Notes: a model not told the origin generated them from the sequence alone. DNA of 64,000 bases from Deinococcus seoulensis (GCF_014648115.1 NZ_BMQM01000006.1:98439-162438); one strand, 5' to 3'. Numbered from the stretch's first letter, positions 12,938 through 23,009 are shown. A program made the numbers and translations.

Positions 12938-13309
12938 ATGCGACTGAATCACCTGAACCTGAGCGTCACAGACGTACCGGGCACCGTTTCACTCATGGAA
13001 ACCTTTTTCGGGTTCGCGCGCACGCCGGACATGCCGGTGAACGAGCACATGGCGTTCCTGCGCGGCCCGGACGGGTTCCTGCTGTCCATGTTCCGCGCGC
13101 GGGACGTGGCGTACCCGAAGTCCTTTCACGTGGGCTTCCTTCAGGACACGCCCGAGCAGGTGCTGGCGGTGCGGGAGCGGCTGCTGGCGGCCGGGTTCAC
13201 GGTGCCGGAACCGCAGCGCAATCACGGCCGCCTGACGTTCTACTTCGACGCGCCGGGCGGGTTCGTGATCGAGGTGGAGTCGTTCCTGGGTGATACGGAC
13301 TCCGATTGA
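12938..13309 (+). CDS. VOC (glyoxalase/bleomycin-resistance) superfamily protein
   Basis: A 123-residue VOC-fold protein: MRLNHLNLSVTDVPGTVSLMETFFGF is the first beta-alpha-beta module with the metal-ligand His, and RLTFYFDAPGGFVIEVESFLG is the second, with the closing Glu. Family members are metal-dependent lyases, dioxygenases or binding proteins; the substrate is unknown. The start is the ATG beginning the fold; no clear ribosome site is seen. The stop codon and the last four residues (TDSD) are encoded by the dispersed repeat that begins at 13294, so the native C-terminus was altered by that insertion. Confidence 0.85.
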   Translation: MRLNHLNLSVTDVPGTVSLMETFFGFARTPDMPVNEHMAFLRGPDGFLLSMFRARDVAYPKSFHVGFLQDTPEQVLAVRERLLAAGFTVPEPQRNHGRLTFYFDAPGGFVIEVESFLGDTDSD

Positions 13310-13425
13310 ATGGCTTATAAAGCCGTTCAATCCGAGCGGAGCGAGTAGGAGCAAAGCGGGTTCCGGACGTGGAGTTGGCAACCCGGCGCCCTCCCGGGTT
13401 GTCAACGAAATAAACGGAATCCGTA
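13294..13425. repeat. MITE-like repeat, copy 1 (132 bp)
   Basis: Runs from TACGGACTCCG to GGAATCCGTA. It has hairpin 1 (GATTGAATGGC.. / ..GCCGTTCAATC) and hairpin 2 of the AACCCGG / CCGGGTT type. Flanks are TGA (left) and CGA (right), a near duplication. Confidence 0.85.
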
Positions 13426-13458
13426 CGAGTACCAGCAAGCGTTTGGCCGCAGTTCGGA

Positions 13459-15828
13459 TCAGCGCAGGCGCAGGTTGGGGGGTGGGGGCATCGGGAGGCC
13501 GTCCTCTTCGCTGCCCAGTTCCAGGGTCAGGTCGTCCACTACTCCCGGCTGCCGGGTGGCCTGCACTGTCCCCAGCCCGTCCATCAGGGTGCCCAGCCGG
13601 ACGAGGTGCGCCAGCGTCAGGTGCGGTGCGCTGACATGGCTCTCCCACATTCGGCCGTGCAGATCGCCGAACATGCCGCCGTCCTCGATCAGGATGTCCG
13701 GTGATTCCAGGTAGTACGGCAGGTGGAAGCGTTTGTTCAGGCTCCTTTCCTTCTCTTGCAGCACCTTGCGCGCTGCGCTGAAGGCGCGTGAGAGCAGCAT
13801 GTCGGGCGGGCCGGTCAGGATGACGGGGCGGGACGAGACGAAAGCGCCGCCGCTTCGCACGACGACCCGCACGCTGCCTTCCTGTTCGGCGGGGCTCAGG
13901 TCGTCGCGCGGTCCGGCCGGGAACTGGATCTGCACGCCGTCCAGTTCGGTTTTCATTGAGGTGACGGTCGTCCGTCTGCGTTCGGCCCGTTCGGAAACGG
14001 CGTTCAGGAGCGCGGTCACGGCGTGCAGGGGGGTACGGGCCGGCGCCGTGCCGGTGGCGGTGAAGCGTGTCAGCGAGGGGGCCTGCTTGGTCCGTGCGCC
14101 CAGTCCGGCCGCCCGCAGGCGCGCCCAGTCCTGCGGGTCGAATTCCGCCTCGGTGCTCATGGTGAGGCTCTCCAGGCCGCCCGTGACGAGCAGGGCCAGG
14201 TCCGAGTTGAAACTGTTGATCGTGTGCTGCACGTACGACAGCCAGTCGGGGTAGAGCGCAAGGCCGTACTCCTGGCCCAGTTCGCCCATGACCAGGGCGT
14301 ACAGTTGCGCGGGTGTGCCGTCCGGCGCGGTCCAGCTGGCCCGCAGCAGCCGGTTCGGTGGGAACGTCTGCCAGGGTGCGGCTGCCATGAAGCGCGCCCC
14401 GGCCTGCTGGAAGGCCCTCACGGTCGCGTCGTCGGTGTCTGTCAGGAAGGCGCGTGGGGCGTAGGCGGCCTGCTGGTCTATCAGTCCGGCCGAGACCTGC
14501 GCGGTCATCTCTGCGAACATTTCGTCGATTTCCGGCATGGCCTGCCGGTTCACCTGGATGTCCAGGTCGGTCAGGATGTCCGCCAGGACCGGGGCGAGCG
14601 CCGCGTCAGGCGTGATGATCAGGCGGGGCCGGGCGGGCGCGCTGGCGCTGGTGCCGTCCAGTATGGCGTCCAGCACCACGTCCAGCACGTCTTCCGGGGT
14701 GGCGTCGGGAATGAGTTCGGTGGTCAGGATCTGCCCGGTGACGGCGTTCAGGATCAGCGTGACGCTGGGCAGCCCCTCCTCGGGTGGCAGCAGGCCCGGT
14801 AACTCGCGGCTGGCCACGATCCACACGAGGTTAGGGTCCAGCGGGAGGGCGCGCAGGGCGTCGGGGTCGAAGGCCTCGTCTTCGAAGTTGCTGTTATCGA
14901 TGTCCCTATCGTCAGCGTCGAAGAATGAGGCGACGCGCGGCGAGTCGATCCGGATGAGCGCGTCGCCCGTATCCGGATCGACGGACACGCGGGAGCCGTC
15001 CCGGTCCGGTCGTCCCTTGGCGGGCGTCCCGGTGCCTGACGCCCGCGTCTTCTTCGGGGTGGCCTTCGGGGCGCTGGTCTTCGGGGCGCTGGTCTTCTGC
15101 TTCTGGGCTACGGGAGCTTTCTCGACCAACTCGGCGGTCTCGGCGGGCGGCCAGTCGTCGTCGTTGCCGCCCTCGTAGGCGCACACGCCCATGCGGGGTG
15201 AGTTCACGACCGGAAGTTGCTCTTCCCGTGTCTGTTCGCCGTGCCGGTCGCAGTACAGCGTGGGCTGGCCGGTCAGGTCGTCGTACTCCCAGCTGTGCGC
15301 CCACCGGGCCGGGGCGCCGCACTCCTGGCAACTCAGCTCGGGCGGCAGGTTGCGGGCCAGCAGGCGCACGGTGTTCCTGGCCGTGGTGGTGACGGGTTCG
15401 CGTGCCTGGACGGTCAGTTTCAGGTTGGTGTTGCTGCCGAAATCGTAGGTGTAGTCGAAACGGTCGCCGGTGCCCAGGCCCAGTTCCTCCAGGGTCGGTT
15501 GTTTGCGTTTCCGGCGCGGCCGGAACGGGTCGAAGTCGTCGTGGTCCTCCTGCGGGCCGATGGAGAACTCACTGAGGTGCCCGCAGCATTCCAGCCAGAT
15601 GCCGCGCAGGAAGCCGTCCAGGTCGTCCAGCGTGGCACTGACAGGCACCTCGACGTCCAGCCAGTACCGGGAGTTGGCCGTGACCCGCAGGCGGTAACCG
15701 TCGCGTGCTTTCACGCGGTGCAGGGGCCGCTGGGGGCAGGTGTCGTGGTGGCGGGTCATGGCGACCTTGGTGCCGGTGAAACCGCAGGCCCGGCACATCC
15801 CGCGCGACTGAGGACGACGTGCTGTCAT
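13459..15828 (-). CDS. pRiA4b ORF-3-like / zinc-finger / large C-terminal domain fusion protein
   Basis: A 789-residue multidomain protein. Residues about 10-32 form a zinc-finger-like CxxC...HH..C (MCRACGF, HHDTC). About 40-150 match the plasmid pRiA4b ORF-3-like (IS1096 passenger) fold: YWLDVEVPVSATLDDLDGFL, CCGHLSEFSIG and YTYDFGSNTNLKLTV. About 165-200 hold a second zinc ribbon (CQECG and CDRHG). A basic Ala/Lys/Pro linker follows (about 240-275, twice KTSAPK). The remaining 500 residues form a domain I cannot assign, with alternating acidic strands (LIRIDSP, LTLELGSEEDG). Nucleic-acid contact is plausible from the fingers but unproven. A TACACT box 6 bases upstream sets the start. The gene ends next to repeat copy 1. 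Confidence 0.75.
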   Translation of the reverse strand: MTARRPQSRGMCRACGFTGTKVAMTRHHDTCPQRPLHRVKARDGYRLRVTANSRYWLDVEVPVSATLDDLDGFLRGIWLECCGHLSEFSIGPQEDHDDFDPFRPRRKRKQPTLEELGLGTGDRFDYTYDFGSNTNLKLTVQAREPVTTTARNTVRLLARNLPPELSCQECGAPARWAHSWEYDDLTGQPTLYCDRHGEQTREEQLPVVNSPRMGVCAYEGGNDDDWPPAETAELVEKAPVAQKQKTSAPKTSAPKATPKKTRASGTGTPAKGRPDRDGSRVSVDPDTGDALIRIDSPRVASFFDADDRDIDNSNFEDEAFDPDALRALPLDPNLVWIVASRELPGLLPPEEGLPSVTLILNAVTGQILTTELIPDATPEDVLDVVLDAILDGTSASAPARPRLIITPDAALAPVLADILTDLDIQVNRQAMPEIDEMFAEMTAQVSAGLIDQQAAYAPRAFLTDTDDATVRAFQQAGARFMAAAPWQTFPPNRLLRASWTAPDGTPAQLYALVMGELGQEYGLALYPDWLSYVQHTINSFNSDLALLVTGGLESLTMSTEAEFDPQDWARLRAAGLGARTKQAPSLTRFTATGTAPARTPLHAVTALLNAVSERAERRRTTVTSMKTELDGVQIQFPAGPRDDLSPAEQEGSVRVVVRSGGAFVSSRPVILTGPPDMLLSRAFSAARKVLQEKERSLNKRFHLPYYLESPDILIEDGGMFGDLHGRMWESHVSAPHLTLAHLVRLGTLMDGLGTVQATRQPGVVDDLTLELGSEEDGLPMPPPPNLRLR

Positions 15829-15834
15829 GCGTTC

Positions 15835-15840
15835 AGTGTA
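15835..15840 (-). promoter_or_regulatory. leaderless -10 box, pRiA4b ORF-3-like fusion gene
   Basis: TACACT on the minus strand with 6 bases to the ATG at 15828; no Shine-Dalgarno. Confidence 0.65.
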
Positions 15841-15915
15841 CCCGCCCGGCTGAACGCCACCTGCACCGGAGCGGCCTGCCAGCCGGGCCTCACCGGACCC
15901 TTCACATCGGACACT

Positions 15916-16218
15916 TCACATGATCCTCGTGGGCGCGCCTGCCTCGAACGCGATGATGCTCAGGTCGGTGATGCCCAGGGCGTGGACGGCGGCGACGGCT
16001 TCACCCACGCCGGGCAGGGCGAGGTGCGTGTGCATGTCCTGCATGGAGTCCCAGTGTTCCGTGATCAGAAAGTGGCCGGGCCGTTCCAGTACCTCGGAGA
16101 CGACGTACAGCTGGCAGCCGCGTTCCTGCCGGGTGGCCTGCGCGATCCGGGTCAGCAGGGCGCGGAGTTGTCCGGCGTGTTCGGTGGGGGCGCTGAGGGT
16201 GCCGTGCGAGATGATCAT
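15916..16218 (-). CDS. antibiotic biosynthesis monooxygenase (ABM/YgiN-like) protein
   Basis: A 100-residue ferredoxin-like alpha+beta barrel of the ABM family: MIISHGTLSAPTEHAGQLRALLTRIAQAT as first strand and helix, GCQLYVVSEVLERPGHFLITEHWDSMQDMHTHL with the family's E.W.s...H pattern. Relatives are quinol monooxygenases or small heme/peroxide-related enzymes acting without cofactors. The ATG at 16218 has AGGAGG 8 bases upstream. It precedes the pRiA4b-like gene on the same strand, but that gene has its own promoter box, so linkage is weak. Confidence 0.85.
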   Translation of the reverse strand: MIISHGTLSAPTEHAGQLRALLTRIAQATRQERGCQLYVVSEVLERPGHFLITEHWDSMQDMHTHLALPGVGEAVAAVHALGITDLSIIAFEAGAPTRIM

Positions 16219-16360
16219 GGGTGAAACCTCCTGAACGTGGGGTGCGGGTTGTGGAGTGGGTGCGGGTTTCACCCTACGCCTTTTCCTGCGCCCCTTTTCC
16301 TGGGCCCCTTTTCCCTGGTGCCGTTTCATGGGCGTGTGTTCCGGGTGTGCGTGGGCGGCG

Positions 16361-16366
16361 CATACT
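16361..16366 (+). promoter_or_regulatory. -10 box of a possible leaderless micro-ORF
   Basis: CATACT with 7 bases to the ATG at 16374 that opens a five-codon frame ahead of the aminopeptidase gene. Confidence 0.45.
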
Positions 16367-16373
16367 GGGCCCC

Positions 16374-16391
16374 ATGAGGCGGGCGGCATGA
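16374..16391 (+). CDS. candidate 5-residue leaderless upstream ORF
   Basis: Frame M-R-R-A-A-stop. Its TGA overlaps the ATG of the aminopeptidase gene (ATGA at 16388-16391), the arrangement expected for translational coupling. It is too short to judge by codon use; the evidence is position only. Confidence 0.35.
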   Translation: MRRAA

Positions 16392-17467
16392 AGGGTCGGC
16401 GGGTGCGGGTGGCGGGTCTGGTGCTGGGCGTGGCGGCCGCCGCGCTGGCCCTGAGTGGGTGCGCGCAGGTGCGGTACCTGACGCAGGCGGCGGGTGGGCA
16501 ACTGGACCTGCTGCGGCGGGCGCGGCCAGTTGAGGCGGCCCTCGCGGACCCCACCACGCCGCCGGAGGTGCGGCGCAAGTTGCAACTGGCGTCGGACGTG
16601 CGGGCGTTCGCGGTGGCGCCCGAGGCGGCGGGCGGGCTGGGCCTGCCGGATCACGGGTCTTTCCTGAAGTTCGTGGACGTGGGCCGTCCGTTCGTGGTGT
16701 GGAACGTCTTCTCTGCGCCGGAGTTCAGCGTGACGCTGGACACGTCGTGTTTCCCGGTGGCGGGCTGCGTGGGGTACCGGGGGTACTTTGCCGAGGCGGA
16801 CGCGCGGGCGTACGCGCAGGAGCGGCGCGCGGCGGGCCGGGACGTGAGCGTGGGCGGCGTGAGTGCGTACTCCACGCTGGGGTACCTGAACGACCCGCTG
16901 CTGTCCACCATGCTGGCCTACCCGGACGCCACGCTGATCCGCACGGTCATTCACGAACTGGCTCATCCGGCGCTGTACGTGCCGGGCGACACGGTGTTCA
17001 ACGAGTCGTACGCCACGGCAGTCGAGGAGGAAGGCATGCGCCGCTGGCTGGCCGCGCACGGCACCCCGGAGCTGGGCGAGCAGGACCGGGCGGCGCAGGA
17101 GCGGCAGTCGGGTTTCGAAACGCTGCTGCTGTCGGGCCGCGCACGCCTGGAGGCCCTGTACGCCCGTCCGGACCTGCCTGACACCGAACGGCGCACGCAG
17201 AAAGCGGCACTACTGGCGGACCTGAACGCCCGCTACGCCACGCTGAAGGACTCGTGGGGCGGGTACGCGGGGTACGACGCGTACTTCGCGCGCGGCGTGA
17301 ACAACGCCTCGCTGGGCGCCGTGGCGGCCTACGCGACGATGGTCCCGGACTTCCAGGCGTTACTGGCGCGGGTGGGCGGCCACCTCCCGGCGTTCACCGA
17401 GGGAGCGCGGGTGTGCGCGCAGAGGCCGCAACCTGACCGCGCGGCGTGCCTGCGCGGCACCGGCTGA
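16388..17467 (+). CDS. predicted aminopeptidase lipoprotein (COG4324 / Aminopep family)
   Basis: A 359-residue lipoprotein with a cleavable signal and lipobox LALSGC at about residue 25, so it is anchored on the outer face of a membrane. The zinc-protease motif HELAH ([16 protein letters not shown]) with the downstream [17 protein letters not shown] matches the predicted aminopeptidases of COG4324; [16 protein letters not shown] and [21 protein letters not shown] are further family stretches. The start at 16388 gives the signal peptide directly; it overlaps a five-codon frame driven by a CATACT box. Peptide trimming at the envelope is the likely role; the substrate is unknown. Confidence 0.85.
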   Translation: MKGRRVRVAGLVLGVAAAALALSGCAQVRYLTQAAGGQLDLLRRARPVEAALADPTTPPEVRRKLQLASDVRAFAVAPEAAGGLGLPDHGSFLKFVDVGRPFVVWNVFSAPEFSVTLDTSCFPVAGCVGYRGYFAEADARAYAQERRAAGRDVSVGGVSAYSTLGYLNDPLLSTMLAYPDATLIRTVIHELAHPALYVPGDTVFNESYATAVEEEGMRRWLAAHGTPELGEQDRAAQERQSGFETLLLSGRARLEALYARPDLPDTERRTQKAALLADLNARYATLKDSWGGYAGYDAYFARGVNNASLGAVAAYATMVPDFQALLARVGGHLPAFTEGARVCAQRPQPDRAACLRGTG

Positions 17468-17527
17468 GCGCCCATACCAGCACGGGCGGCGCCAGCACGC
17501 GCCGGGCCAGAAGAGCCAGAAGAAAGG

Positions 17528-17563
17528 CGCGCCGCCCCCGCATGTGAAGTCGGGGGCGGCGCG
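17528..17563 (-). terminator. terminator after greA
   Basis: Perfect 13-bp stem CGCGCCGCCCCCG / CGGGGGCGGCGCG with a 10-base loop. Read on the minus strand it is followed by CCTTTCTTCT. It also separates greA from the convergent aminopeptidase gene. Confidence 0.8.
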
Positions 17564-17593
17564 GTCTGCTCAGCAGGTCACTGCTGCGGGGGG

Positions 17594-18082
17594 TCAGTAC
17601 TCGATGCTCTTGACCTTGTACTTCATCTGCTTGCCGTTGTCGAGGTTGACCACGAACGCCTCGCCTTTCTTGCGGCCCATCAGTTCCTTCCCGACGGGGC
17701 TGTCCTCGCTGACGCGCGGGAGGCTGCCTCCGGTGACGGCGGCTTCGGGGGCGCTGACGACCTGAACCTTCATGTCCTTCTTGGTGGTCTCGTTGCCCAG
17801 CATGACGATCGCGCCGAGTTCCACGCGGCCCTCGTTCTCGTGGTCCTCGATGACGGTGGCGCGGGCCAGGGTGTCCTCGAGTTCATCGATGCGCGCCTCG
17901 ATGTTCATCTTCTCGCGCTTGGCGTCTTCCAGGCCGGTGTCCTCGGTGTCCGAGCTGGTTTCCATCTGCTCTTGCAGGATGCGGGTGGCCTCGGCAAGGC
18001 GCACCATTTCCTGATCGAGGGATTTCTGAAGGCGTTCAAAACCTTCACGTGTGAGTTTCACCTGTCTGCTCGCTTGTGCCAC
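17594..18082 (-). CDS. greA: transcription elongation factor GreA family
   Basis: Rescues backtracked RNA polymerase by stimulating transcript cleavage through the secondary channel. The 162-residue product has the N-terminal coiled coil ([17 protein letters not shown] to [13 protein letters not shown]) with the tip [21 protein letters not shown] carrying the acidic residues, and the C-terminal FKBP-like domain ([39 protein letters not shown]). The tip sequence supports GreA over the anti-cleavage Gfh factors of Deinococcus-Thermus, but this is not certain. I chose GTG at 18082 because GGAGG lies 6 bases upstream; a longer frame reaches 18154. Confidence 0.9.
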   Translation of the reverse strand: MAQASRQVKLTREGFERLQKSLDQEMVRLAEATRILQEQMETSSDTEDTGLEDAKREKMNIEARIDELEDTLARATVIEDHENEGRVELGAIVMLGNETTKKDMKVQVVSAPEAAVTGGSLPRVSEDSPVGKELMGRKKGEAFVVNLDNGKQMKYKVKSIEY

Positions 18083-18228
18083 TCTAGGCCTCCGTTGCGC
18101 CGCCGGGTGTTCCGGCGAGGACTCATGAACTGATGGGGTTCCGCTGCTGGGCATCCGGTTCGGATTGGGGGAGAATCAGCGCGCATTCTGCCACACACCC
18201 TCCCCCCTGACAACGGCGTGTCCCAGGA

Positions 18229-19464
18229 TCAGGCGGCGCCCGGCCGCAGCGGAGGCGGCGCCGGGCGGGCCATGCGGGCAGTCAGGAACGTGAACAGCGC
18301 CAGCAGCGCGGCCAGCAGCAGCAGGAACGACGGGACGGCCACGGCGCCCCAGCGGGCGAACAGCCCCCCCAGCAGCGCCGGGGCGATCACGCCGCCCAGC
18401 GACCCGGCCACCAGCAGGAACGGCACCAGCCGCGCCGACAGCACGCGGGTCAGCCACGCCAGGGTCGTGCCGAACACCGGGGCGAGCGCCAGCCCGGCCA
18501 GCAGGTGCGCCCCGGCCGCCAGTTCCGGGCGCAGCGCGGCGGCTGCGCACACGACCAGCGCGGCGGCGCACAGCAGCACCACCCGCGACGGTTCCCAGCG
18601 GGCCGCGAACACGCCCGTCAGGACCCGCCCGACCGTCAGCGCACCCCAGAACCCGCTGAGGATCAGGGCGGCGCCGCCCACGCCCACCTCGGTCAGGTAC
18701 CGCACCGTCCACGCGCCGTACCCGGCCTCCAGGCCCACGTAGCAGGCGATCAGCGCGGCGAACAGCGCGAACTGCGGTCCCGGCCGGGCCGCGCCCGACG
18801 CGGCCACCGGCACCCCGATGTCCGGCACGCCCCACACGCGGCCCGCCACGAACGTCGCGGCGCACAGGCCCACCACCACCAGGAATGGCCCGCCCAGCCG
18901 CCCCGCCAGTTGCGTGGCGTCCACGCCGGCCGCGCCCACCCCGGTCAGGGCGGCCACCAGCAGCGGCGACACCATGCTGCCCACCCCGAACACCGCGTTC
19001 ACGAGGTTCACGGGCCGCGCGCCCACGCTGGCGTACGCGGCGTTCAGGCAGGCGCTCACGCCGCCCAGACCCAGCCCGCCCACGAACGCCGCAGCGACCG
19101 CCACGGCCCATGCGGGCGCGAACACCACGCCCAGCATGCCCAGCGCCAGCACCAGCAGACTGAACGACACGCCGGCCCGCACACTGACGCGCCGCAGGGC
19201 CGCGCCCACCAGCGGCGGCGCGATCGCGGACCCCAGGAAGTGCGCGCTGGCAATCAGGCCCACCACCGCCGTGCTGACCCCGAACCGCGCCTGAAACACC
19301 GGGAACGCCGGGCCGTACATGGCCTGCAAGAGCCCCAGCGTGAAGAACGCCGCCGTTCCCACCGCCATCATGGGCAGTGAAGCCCGCGCACCCGCCTGAA
19401 CCTTCCCGGAACCACTCACGCGAGGGACGCTATCACCCACAGCCGCCCGCACCACGCGGCCCAC
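18229..19464 (-). CDS. MFS transporter
   Basis: A major facilitator superfamily carrier of about 411 residues in the inner membrane with about twelve hydrophobic segments; the first half carries FFTLGLLQAMYGPAFPVFQARFG and the A-like loop GAALRRVSVRAGVS, the second half GFWGALTVGRVLTGVFAARW. The FucP/sugar-like helix 1 pattern (GLLQAMYGPAFP) hints at an organic substrate, but the substrate cannot be read from the sequence. The first codon (GTG at 19464) is uncertain: the fold begins near residue 28, and neither a ribosome site nor a TANNNT box fits well. Single gene, followed at 18155-18228 by the greA upstream region. Confidence 0.85.
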   Translation of the reverse strand: MGRVVRAAVGDSVPRVSGSGKVQAGARASLPMMAVGTAAFFTLGLLQAMYGPAFPVFQARFGVSTAVVGLIASAHFLGSAIAPPLVGAALRRVSVRAGVSFSLLVLALGMLGVVFAPAWAVAVAAAFVGGLGLGGVSACLNAAYASVGARPVNLVNAVFGVGSMVSPLLVAALTGVGAAGVDATQLAGRLGGPFLVVVGLCAATFVAGRVWGVPDIGVPVAASGAARPGPQFALFAALIACYVGLEAGYGAWTVRYLTEVGVGGAALILSGFWGALTVGRVLTGVFAARWEPSRVVLLCAAALVVCAAAALRPELAAGAHLLAGLALAPVFGTTLAWLTRVLSARLVPFLLVAGSLGGVIAPALLGGLFARWGAVAVPSFLLLLAALLALFTFLTARMARPAPPPLRPGAA

Positions 19465-19532
19465 CTAGAGACACCCCTTACCCTTCCCGGATCAGGAGTG
19501 CGGCGCCATGCGGGTCGGCGGGACGCAGCAGG

Positions 19533-20582
19533 TCAGCGGGGCAGGGACACCAGCGAGAACAACCACTTGTTGGTCTTACCGCCAGGCGTCCACTGATAGC
19601 CGACGCTGGGGCCGAGCATGGTCGGCAGTCCGTCGATTCGCAGGAACAGGTCGCCGTACACGTAGGTGTAGTCACCCGTCCAGTTCCGCACCACGCGGCC
19701 ACGCACGCCACCCAGGGTCGCGAGCGGCTCCGGCTTGGATACTGGAAGTTTGTACGTGGCGACCACCGTGGACTGTTGCAGGTCAGCGAGGTTGAAATCG
19801 CGGATGACGCTGGTCCCCATGACCAGACGTGACAGATGTGAGGCGTCAATCAGCAGGCCCGGTGCCAGCGTCAGGTTCACGCCGGGCGTGATGTCCACGC
19901 TGGCCTGCACTCCGCCCAGCATGGGGTAGGTGTACAGACGCGAAATGGTGTTCAGGCGGGCGTTTGCCACTCCGAATTTGGCGCTGTAGGCGGTGGTCAT
20001 CTCGGTCCGGGTGTAGGGGGTGGTCACCTCGACCTTCTTGGCGTCTTCCTGCTGCGCAATACCGACGGTGTTCAGGATGCGGATGCGGTTCCTGTCAGTG
20101 GTGAAGGAGTACCCGGCGTACAGGTGAGAGTGGTAATCCAGACCGCTGTAGTTGCGGCCCTGCCACAGGGCACTGCCGATCACGCCGTCCCGCTGGTCAT
20201 AGGTCAGTTCGGCCTTGGGGATACTGGCGAACACCCCGAGTGCGCCGCTGAGCTTCCCGTCACGTGCAGTCAGACCGTAATCCCAGTAGTCGTAGAAGGT
20301 GTTACGCAGCAGTGTCACGCGAATGTCCTTCTCTAGCGGGAGCGGCAGGTACCGCACGCCGAACCCGTCGGTGCTGGACGCCACGACCTGCGTACTGCCA
20401 AACCGCACGAGGTAGTTGGCTGGTAATTGCAGGGTACGCGCTGCGCCGGTGGTGGCCGTGTTGGGGGCTGCGGCGGCACCTTGCGCCGACGCACTTCCCT
20501 GAAGGGTGGTCAGGCCCAGTGAGAGGGTCAGGGTCAGCAGTGGAAACGCGGAGCGCAGTGAGGTCAGGGGCACGCCTCCCAT
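19533..20582 (-). CDS. exported protein, possible outer-membrane beta-barrel
   Basis: No family recognised. A 349-residue product with a signal peptide (SAFPLLTLTLSLGLTTLQGSASA, cleavage before QGAAAA). The mature part consists of many short alternating strands with aromatic residues (NYLVRFGSTQVVASS, YLYAGYSF-like HSHLYAGYSFTTDRNRIRIL, LSRLVMGTSVIRDFNL, DYTYVYGDLFLRI), as in small outer-membrane barrels, and ends in strands without cysteines. A lipid or small-solute channel or an envelope scaffold is possible; no motif decides this. The start at 20582 is provisional; no convincing ribosome site is seen. Confidence 0.7.
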   Translation of the reverse strand: MGGVPLTSLRSAFPLLTLTLSLGLTTLQGSASAQGAAAAPNTATTGAARTLQLPANYLVRFGSTQVVASSTDGFGVRYLPLPLEKDIRVTLLRNTFYDYWDYGLTARDGKLSGALGVFASIPKAELTYDQRDGVIGSALWQGRNYSGLDYHSHLYAGYSFTTDRNRIRILNTVGIAQQEDAKKVEVTTPYTRTEMTTAYSAKFGVANARLNTISRLYTYPMLGGVQASVDITPGVNLTLAPGLLIDASHLSRLVMGTSVIRDFNLADLQQSTVVATYKLPVSKPEPLATLGGVRGRVVRNWTGDYTYVYGDLFLRIDGLPTMLGPSVGYQWTPGGKTNKWLFSLVSLPR

Positions 20583-20660
20583 CCTGCCTGTTCAACCTGA
20601 TGAACGTCAAAGGGAACTGTGAGCCACGCCTCATGTGATGGGTTCCAGCCGCAGTCGGTC

Positions 20661-22964
20661 TCAGCGGCGGATGTTCACGATGGTGACGCCGTGGCCGCCC
20701 TGGTTGGCTTCGGCGTCGTGGAAGGATTCGACTTTCTTGTCGCTTTTCAGGTAGTCGCGCAGCAGGCGGCGCAGGACGCCCTGGCCTTTGCCGTGCACGA
20801 CGCGCAGCGGGCTTTCTTTCAGGGCGTGCGCTTCGAGGATGGCGGTTCTGAGTTCCTCGACGGCTTCCTCGACGCCCATGCCGCGCAGTTGCAGTTCGTT
20901 CTGGAAGGTGCTGGCGGCGACCGCTCCGGCGAAGGCGGTGCGCGGGCCGCGCGTTCTGGGGGCCGTGACCTTGGGTTCCTGTTTGAGGCGCACGTCGCGG
21001 CGTTTGACGCCGACTTTCATGACGCCGAGTTGCACGACCAGGTCGTCGCCGCGCAGTTCGAGGACCTGTCCGGTGGCGTTGTAGGCGGGGACGTCCACGC
21101 GGCTGCCGACGCGGATGGGGTCGCCGCGTTCCTCGCGGACGATGGGGGCGGGGCGGGCTTTCTGCGCCGAGACGCGCAGTTCGCGGAGTTCCTGCATGAC
21201 GCGCGGGCGGGCGCTGTCTTCCTGGGCGCGGGCGCGCAGGGTGCGGACGCGTTCGATGGCGTCGGCGTACAGGGATTCGGCTTTCTGGCTGGCCTCGGCG
21301 AGCATCTCGTTGCGGCGCAGTTCGAGGGTTTCGCGTTCCTGGCGCACGCGGCCCAGTTCGGCTTCGGCGTCGCGGCGGGCGGCGGCGGTGCCTTCGAGCT
21401 GGGCGCGCAGGTCCTCGCGTTCGCGTTCCAGGCCCTCCAGCATGCGTTCCATCAGGCCGGCGTCGGGGCCGAGGAGGTCCTCGGCGCGGCGCAGCACGTC
21501 GGCGGGCAGGCCCATGCGCTGCGCGATGGCGAGCGCGAACGACCGACCCGGCTGCCCGACCTGCAGGACGTAGGTGGGGGCCAGCGTTTCGACGTCGAAG
21601 CCCATGCTGGCGTTCTTGAGGCCGGGTGTTTCCAGCGCGAATAGCTTGAGGGGCGACAGGTGCGAGGTGATCACGCCGCGCGCGTCCTGCGTGAGGAGGC
21701 ACTCGATCAGCGCCTGGGCGAGTGCGGCGCCCTCGTTGGGGTCGGTGCCGCTGCCCAGCTCGTCGACCAGGACCAGCGTGTCGGGCGCGGCGTGGCGCAG
21801 CACGTAGCGCAGGTGCTTGAGGTGCGAGGCGAAGGTGGACAGGCTCGCCTCGATGCTCTGCTCGTCGCCGATGTCCACCAGCACGTCGCGCACCACGGGG
21901 AGTCTCGCGCTGGCGGCCGCGACGTACAGGCCGCACTGGTGCATCAGGACCGCGAGGCCCAGCGTCTTGATGGTGGCGGTCTTGCCGCCCATGTTCGGGC
22001 CGGTGATCAGCAGCAGTTTCGTGTCCCCGAGCGAGAGGTCGTTCGCGACCGGATTCTCGATCAGCGGGTGGCGCACCTCGCGCAGGTCGTACCGGCCACC
22101 TTCGACCTGCTCGGGGCGGTTCAGTCGCCAGTCGCGGGCCAGCCGGGCCTTGGAGGCGATCAGGTCCAGTTCCCCGATCGTCACGAGCGTCATGGGCACG
22201 TCCGCGTCGCCTGCCAGCAGGCCCGAGAGTTCCGTCAGGATGCGGCGCACCTCGGCCTCCTCGTCGAGGATCAGACGGGTGAGTTCGTTGTTCAGCTGCG
22301 TGACGGCGGCCGGTTCCACGAAGTACGTCTGCCCGGTCGCGCTGGCGTCCACGATGATGCCCTGCACCTGCCCCACGCGGCTGGCCTGCACGGGCAGCAC
22401 GTAGCGGTCGCGGCGGATGGTCACGATGTGCTCCTGAAGCACGTCCGACCATTTTTCCAGCGTGGCGGTCAGGCGTTCGCGGATGCGGCCGCGCAGCGGC
22501 TCGATGCGCTTACGCAGGTCGCGCAGGCGGGGGCTGGCGTCGTCCCGCACCGCGCCGTCCCGGTCCAGGGCGCTCAGGACGCGGCGCACCAGTTCGCTGT
22601 GATCGCCCAGCCCGACCGCCACCTCCCGCAGCGGCCCGCGCGAGTTCACGCCGATGGCCCGCTTGACGGTCATCGCGCCGTCCAGCGAGTACGCCGCGCT
22701 CAGCAGCTCCGAACCCGACAGCACCCGGCCCTCGGTGGCGCGGGCGTGCAGGTCGCGGATGTCGTGAATCCCGCCCAGGCTGAGGCTCACGCCGAACAGC
22801 GCGTCCTCGACCTCATCGAGTTCCCGCGCGATCCGCTCCGGGTCGTCCGAGGGCCGCAGCGCACGGGCGCGCTCCGCACCCAGCGACGTGGCACTGCGCT
22901 CGGCCAGCGCATCGAGAACACGGGGAAAATCAAGGGCGGACAGGGCGCGGGCATCGAAAGACAT
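20661..22964 (-). CDS. mutS2: MutS2 family ATPase/endonuclease
   Basis: DNA-binding ATPase of the MutS2 family, which suppresses homologous recombination or rescues stalled ribosomes; in Deinococcus it is linked to oxidative-damage repair. The 767-residue product has the core and lever regions, Walker A GPNMGGKT (about 322-329), Walker [17 protein letters not shown], the MutS2-specific long coiled coil (about 500-600) and a C-terminal Smr nuclease domain with [13 protein letters not shown] and [11 protein letters not shown] chose the ATG at 22964 because a TATGCT box lies 10 bases before it; the ATG at 22979 is the alternative. Single gene, divergent from the DIP1984-family gene. Confidence 0.95.
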   Translation of the reverse strand: MSFDARALSALDFPRVLDALAERSATSLGAERARALRPSDDPERIARELDEVEDALFGVSLSLGGIHDIRDLHARATEGRVLSGSELLSAAYSLDGAMTVKRAIGVNSRGPLREVAVGLGDHSELVRRVLSALDRDGAVRDDASPRLRDLRKRIEPLRGRIRERLTATLEKWSDVLQEHIVTIRRDRYVLPVQASRVGQVQGIIVDASATGQTYFVEPAAVTQLNNELTRLILDEEAEVRRILTELSGLLAGDADVPMTLVTIGELDLIASKARLARDWRLNRPEQVEGGRYDLREVRHPLIENPVANDLSLGDTKLLLITGPNMGGKTATIKTLGLAVLMHQCGLYVAAASARLPVVRDVLVDIGDEQSIEASLSTFASHLKHLRYVLRHAAPDTLVLVDELGSGTDPNEGAALAQALIECLLTQDARGVITSHLSPLKLFALETPGLKNASMGFDVETLAPTYVLQVGQPGRSFALAIAQRMGLPADVLRRAEDLLGPDAGLMERMLEGLEREREDLRAQLEGTAAARRDAEAELGRVRQERETLELRRNEMLAEASQKAESLYADAIERVRTLRARAQEDSARPRVMQELRELRVSAQKARPAPIVREERGDPIRVGSRVDVPAYNATGQVLELRGDDLVVQLGVMKVGVKRRDVRLKQEPKVTAPRTRGPRTAFAGAVAASTFQNELQLRGMGVEEAVEELRTAILEAHALKESPLRVVHGKGQGVLRRLLRDYLKSDKKVESFHDAEANQGGHGVTIVNIRR

Positions 22965-23009
22965 CTCAGGAAGGAGCATACCGGCCCTGCCCCCCGAACA
23001 CCGTGCGCC

